Shown here piece after piece: positions 61,856 through 64,000 of a stretch of 64,000 bases of DNA; the first letter of the stretch is position 1, and each line of letters begins with the position of its first letter. Under the pieces are notes generated by a model. The model saw nothing but the letters and a program-made list of their open reading frames with translations, ran no database searches and had not been told where the DNA came from. A program made the translations under genes and the position numbers. This stretch comes from Desulfobacterium sp. (lineage in GTDB: Bacteria; Desulfobacterota; Desulfobacteria; Desulfobacterales; Desulfobacteraceae), in NCBI GenBank assembly GCA_030145245.1, contig JAQYWC010000017.1, positions 62,001 to 126,000 on the forward strand, read 5' to 3'.

Positions 61856-61994
61856 TAAGGGGACATAATTGTGTGCTATAAATAGGTTTTTTTGAACATG
61901 GGGACAGATAAGCATGGGGACAGATTTGAAATCTGTCCCCTTTGGTATGTCCCCTTTAATAAGCATGGGGACACTAAATCTGTCCCCTTTGGTA
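61856..61994. repeat. Cluster of GGGGACAGA REP-type palindromes
   Basis: The motif GGGGACA occurs repeatedly in both orientations. GGGGACAGATTT (61916-61927) faces AAATCTGTCCCC (61929-61940) as a nearly loop-free 12-base palindrome, and a second pair is at 61967-61973 and 61981-61987. Such GGGGACAG repeats are common around REP-associated Y1 transposases in deltaproteobacteria, but no transposase is in the window. The open frame of the downstream gene runs back through the cluster. Confidence 0.7.
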
Positions 61995-62005
61995 AAGAGG
62001 AAACT

Positions 62006-62392
62006 ATGGCCAGGGAAAACGATGTTGTTATAATATATTTAGAGGATAGCCCTGTTTCGTTTGCCAGGGTGGAGTCCATTGTACCGGATGCCAAAAAAGA
62101 CTGGTATCAGATAAAGCTGCTCATGCTCCAGATTCCGGTCCAGGTGGTGACCTGGATACTCAAGGATCTCTATATCAATGGTGAGGAGTTCTTCATGGGG
62201 GGAAAGCAGATGCGGCTTGAGGTTGTCGAGTGCCCCGAGGAGGAAGCGCTTGCTGACCCGGATGCTCCGGAACCGGATGATGATCCCGTGGAGCCGGCCC
62301 CGGAAAAAGAAGCCCCCAAGGGCGGCGGAAAAATCATCTCCCTGGCAGAGGTGAAACGCTTGAAACAGGAAAATGGGCCAGAAACGGCTTAA
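62006..62392 (+). CDS. Conserved hypothetical protein
   Basis: A 128-residue protein. Residues 1-75 are a compact beta-rich domain (DVVIIYLEDSPVSFARVESI, then DWYQIKLLMLQIPVQVVTWILKDLYINGEEF), followed by an acidic Pro/Asp/Glu linker and a basic C-terminal helix (KIISLAEVKRLKQ). I believe similar proteins exist in other deltaproteobacteria but know no function. The ATG at 62006 has AGAGGAAAC upstream; the frame extends into the repeat cluster but that part is repeat translation. It overlaps the DUF1848 gene by 20 bases and forms an operon with it and dusB. Confidence 0.7.
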   Translation: MARENDVVIIYLEDSPVSFARVESIVPDAKKDWYQIKLLMLQIPVQVVTWILKDLYINGEEFFMGGKQMRLEVVECPEEEALADPDAPEPDDDPVEPAPEKEAPKGGGKIISLAEVKRLKQENGPETA

Positions 62393-63269
62393 GGTGATAT
62401 CCGCCTCCAGGCGGACCGACATCCCGGCATTTTACATGGAGTGGTTCATGGCCGGCATTGATGCCGGATCGTTTGAGGTGACCAATCCCTATAATGGTGT
62501 CAAGCGACGGGTGGATGCCACCCCTGATAGGGTTCACACCATCGTGTTCTGGTCCAAGAACTACCGGCCCTTTCTCGAGGCCGGTGCGGGCCGGGTGCTG
62601 AAAAAGCTGGGATTTAACCTTTTTTTCAACTTTACCGTCAACTCCGGCTCAATCCTGCTGGAACCCGGGGTGCCATCCCTTGACGACCGGCTGGACCAGA
62701 TGGAACGTCTCAGCCAGGAGTTCGGTTCTGAAACCATCTCCTGGCGGTTTGATCCCATCTGCTTTTTCCGGACCGGCCAGGGCAGGGTTGAAAACAATCT
62801 TGGGGATTTTACACGGATTGCCCAAGGGGCCGGACAATGGGGCATCAAACGATGCATCACAAGTTTTGTGGATGACTATTCAAAGATCCGGACACGGCTT
62901 GACAGGCTCAGGAAGGGCGGACAACCGTCCATGGCGCTGGTGGATCCCGGCATGGAAAAGAAAAGGGAGATTCTCCTTCGCATGGAAAAAGTGCTGGGCA
63001 AGTCCGGTATCCGGCTCTACACCTGCTGCGAACGGTTGCTCTTTGACACCCTGCCCGAAACATCGGGCATAGGGGAGAGCGCCTGCATTCCAGGAAAGCT
63101 TCTGGCTGAGCTGTTCGGCGGCAACCCGGTCCGGGCCCGGGATTTTGGCCAGCGGTCCAAACAGGGGTGCAACTGCACCCAAAGCGTTGATATCGGTTCC
63201 TATGGGATTCATCCCTGCTTCCACAACTGCCTATTCTGCTATGCAAATCCCGCAATGGATAGTGTATAG
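62373..63269 (+). CDS. DUF1848 family protein
   Basis: A 298-residue protein opening VISASRRTDIPAFYMEWFM, with GVKRRVDATPDRVHTIVFWSKN and a C-terminal cluster-type motif CNCTQSVDIGSYGIHPCFHNCLFCYANP. This matches DUF1848, whose Cys pattern suggests a [4Fe-4S] cluster and a distant relation to radical SAM or spore photoproduct lyase-like enzymes. Substrate unknown. AGGAAA precedes the ATG, which overlaps the previous gene. The 3' end is duplicated just after the stop. Confidence 0.82.
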   Translation: MGQKRLKVISASRRTDIPAFYMEWFMAGIDAGSFEVTNPYNGVKRRVDATPDRVHTIVFWSKNYRPFLEAGAGRVLKKLGFNLFFNFTVNSGSILLEPGVPSLDDRLDQMERLSQEFGSETISWRFDPICFFRTGQGRVENNLGDFTRIAQGAGQWGIKRCITSFVDDYSKIRTRLDRLRKGGQPSMALVDPGMEKKREILLRMEKVLGKSGIRLYTCCERLLFDTLPETSGIGESACIPGKLLAELFGGNPVRARDFGQRSKQGCNCTQSVDIGSYGIHPCFHNCLFCYANPAMDSV

Positions 63270-63300
63270 TAGAAAGCTATGCAAATCCCGCCATGGACAG
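63239..63300 (+). repeat. 24-base direct repeat at the end of the DUF1848 gene
   Basis: 63239-63262 and 63277-63300 match at 22 of 24 positions; both encode the YANPAMD end of the DUF1848 protein. The second copy lies outside the gene. A small tandem duplication added a new stop and left the old end behind. Confidence 0.7.
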
Positions 63301-63325
63301 ATAGTTACAAAGGAAATAAATTTTT

Positions 63326-64000
63326 ATGAAAATAGGCGATCTTGAGATCAAGGGGAGAACTGTTCTTGCTCCCCTTGCAGGCATTACCAACCTTCCGTTC
63401 CGGCTCATTGCCAAGGAGTGCGGCTGCTCTCTTGTCTGCTCGGAGATGGTGAGCGCCAAGGGACTTCAGTACAATTCACAAAAAACCAAAAAGCTTCTGG
63501 AGACCGCTCCCGGGGAACGCCCGGTCTCGGTTCAGATATTTGGTGCGGAAGCCGACTGCATGGCAAGGGCGGCGAGTTATATCGAGGCCGAACAAGGGGC
63601 CGACATCATTGACATCAACTTTGGCTGCAGCGTCAAGAAGGTGGCAAAGACCGGTGCCGGGGTGGCTTTGATGAAAGACTTCCATAACGCCCGGGAGATC
63701 ATCCGGGCGGTGCGGGCCGCCATATCCATCCCCTTTACCATTAAGATCCGGTCGGGCTGGGACAGCTCCGCCACCCAGGCCTTTGAGATCGCCCGCATGG
63801 CGGAAGACAACGGGGTGGATGCCATTGCCATACATCCCAGGACCGCAGCCCAGGCCTTCAGGGGCCGGGCCGACTGGAGCGTTATCAAACAGCTGAAACA
63901 GATGCTCTCCATCCCTGTGATCGGCAACGGGGACATCACAACCCCGGAAGAGGGCATTGCCATGGTGGAAGAGACCGGGTGCGACGGTGTCATGGTGGGC
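63326..64000 (+). CDS. dusB: tRNA-dihydrouridine synthase B, truncated by the window edge
   Basis: The first 225 codons of a DusB-type FMN enzyme that makes dihydrouridine in tRNA. MKIGDLEIKGRTVLAPLAGITNLPFRLIAKE, VSVQIFGAE, the active-site Cys in DIDINFGCSVKKVAKTGAG, HPRTAAQAF and IPVIGNGDI are visible. In most DusB proteins the motif is GCPxKK; here it is GCSVKK, keeping the catalytic Cys. No stop is reached. AAAGGA lies ten bases before the ATG. It is the third gene of a run with the 128-residue protein and DUF1848. Confidence 0.9.
   Translation, partial: MKIGDLEIKGRTVLAPLAGITNLPFRLIAKECGCSLVCSEMVSAKGLQYNSQKTKKLLETAPGERPVSVQIFGAEADCMARAASYIEAEQGADIIDINFGCSVKKVAKTGAGVALMKDFHNAREIIRAVRAAISIPFTIKIRSGWDSSATQAFEIARMAEDNGVDAIAIHPRTAAQAFRGRADWSVIKQLKQMLSIPVIGNGDITTPEEGIAMVEETGCDGVMVG

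Noticed and set aside
1-64000. CRISPR arrays, tRNA or rRNA genes, prophage or intact IS elements
   Set aside because: No regularly spaced repeats, cloverleaf-like sequences, rRNA stretches, integrases or transposase frames were recognised on either strand.

Overview
The window reads as a chromosomal stretch of a Gram-negative, anaerobic deltaproteobacterium, most like a Desulfobacterales sulfate reducer. The signs are a hybrid cluster protein (Hcp), an NrfH-like/octaheme cytochrome pair, the electron-bifurcating NfnAB enzyme, several acyl-CoA catabolic genes each with its own TetR regulator, a TonB receptor, a PEP-CTERM protein and a CooT-like nickel protein. I saw no rRNA, tRNA, CRISPR array, intact transposase or phage module. 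The species cannot be fixed from the sequence alone.

Layout. 1-2.7 kb: a decayed WD40 gene, an internally deleted fprA remnant and glpD. 2.7-10 kb: a nitrogen-stress block with a divergent HPP membrane gene and a tetraheme/octaheme cytochrome pair, a PIF1-type helicase and hcp. Both promoter regions carry an FNR/HcpR-like box, and the HPP gene is preceded by a copy of the start of hcp. 10-15 kb: a GDPD-like protein lacking its second catalytic His, a membrane protein with a threefold internal motif, a chemoreceptor and a secreted Cache protein. 15-21 kb: a TetR/thioesterase/patatin/acyl-ACP-thioesterase operon, an LtaS-like phosphoglycerol transferase and DgkA. 21-26.5 kb: acyl-CoA ligase, thiolase, acyl-CoA dehydrogenase and TetR. 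27-35 kb: housekeeping and redox genes including nfnAB, a DUF3842/CooT pair and an FAD dehydrogenase. 35-41.6 kb: a CoA-transferase/GNAT fusion, an acyl-CoA synthetase, a second acyl-CoA dehydrogenase and TetR. 41.6-47 kb: a Dus enzyme, then an SPFH protein coupled to a very large double-AAA+ Lon-like protease. 47-53 kb: an EAL remnant, a solute symporter with a small partner, a secreted two-gene unit with a nearby paralog fragment, and a PEP-CTERM protein. 52-62 kb: YcaO, TonB receptor and alpha/beta hydrolase, an MFS exporter and uvrA. 62-64 kb: a conserved small protein, DUF1848 and dusB, which runs off the right edge.

How it fits together. The acyl-CoA genes form at least two fatty or organic acid activation and beta-oxidation modules. 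Three promoters (membrane protein at 12.4 kb, acyl-CoA synthetase at 38.7 kb, symporter at 49.2 kb) share a GAGCGCTC-type palindrome just downstream of the core promoter, which suggests one TetR-type regulon for acid uptake and activation. The cytochrome pair, HPP protein and Hcp look like one nitrite/NO/hydroxylamine response. The best candidates for undescribed systems are the SPFH plus double-AAA Lon-like protease pair, the YcaO/TonB/hydrolase operon and the three-repeat membrane protein. Starts were chosen by ribosome binding sites and family length; all functional names come from recognised motifs, not from searches.
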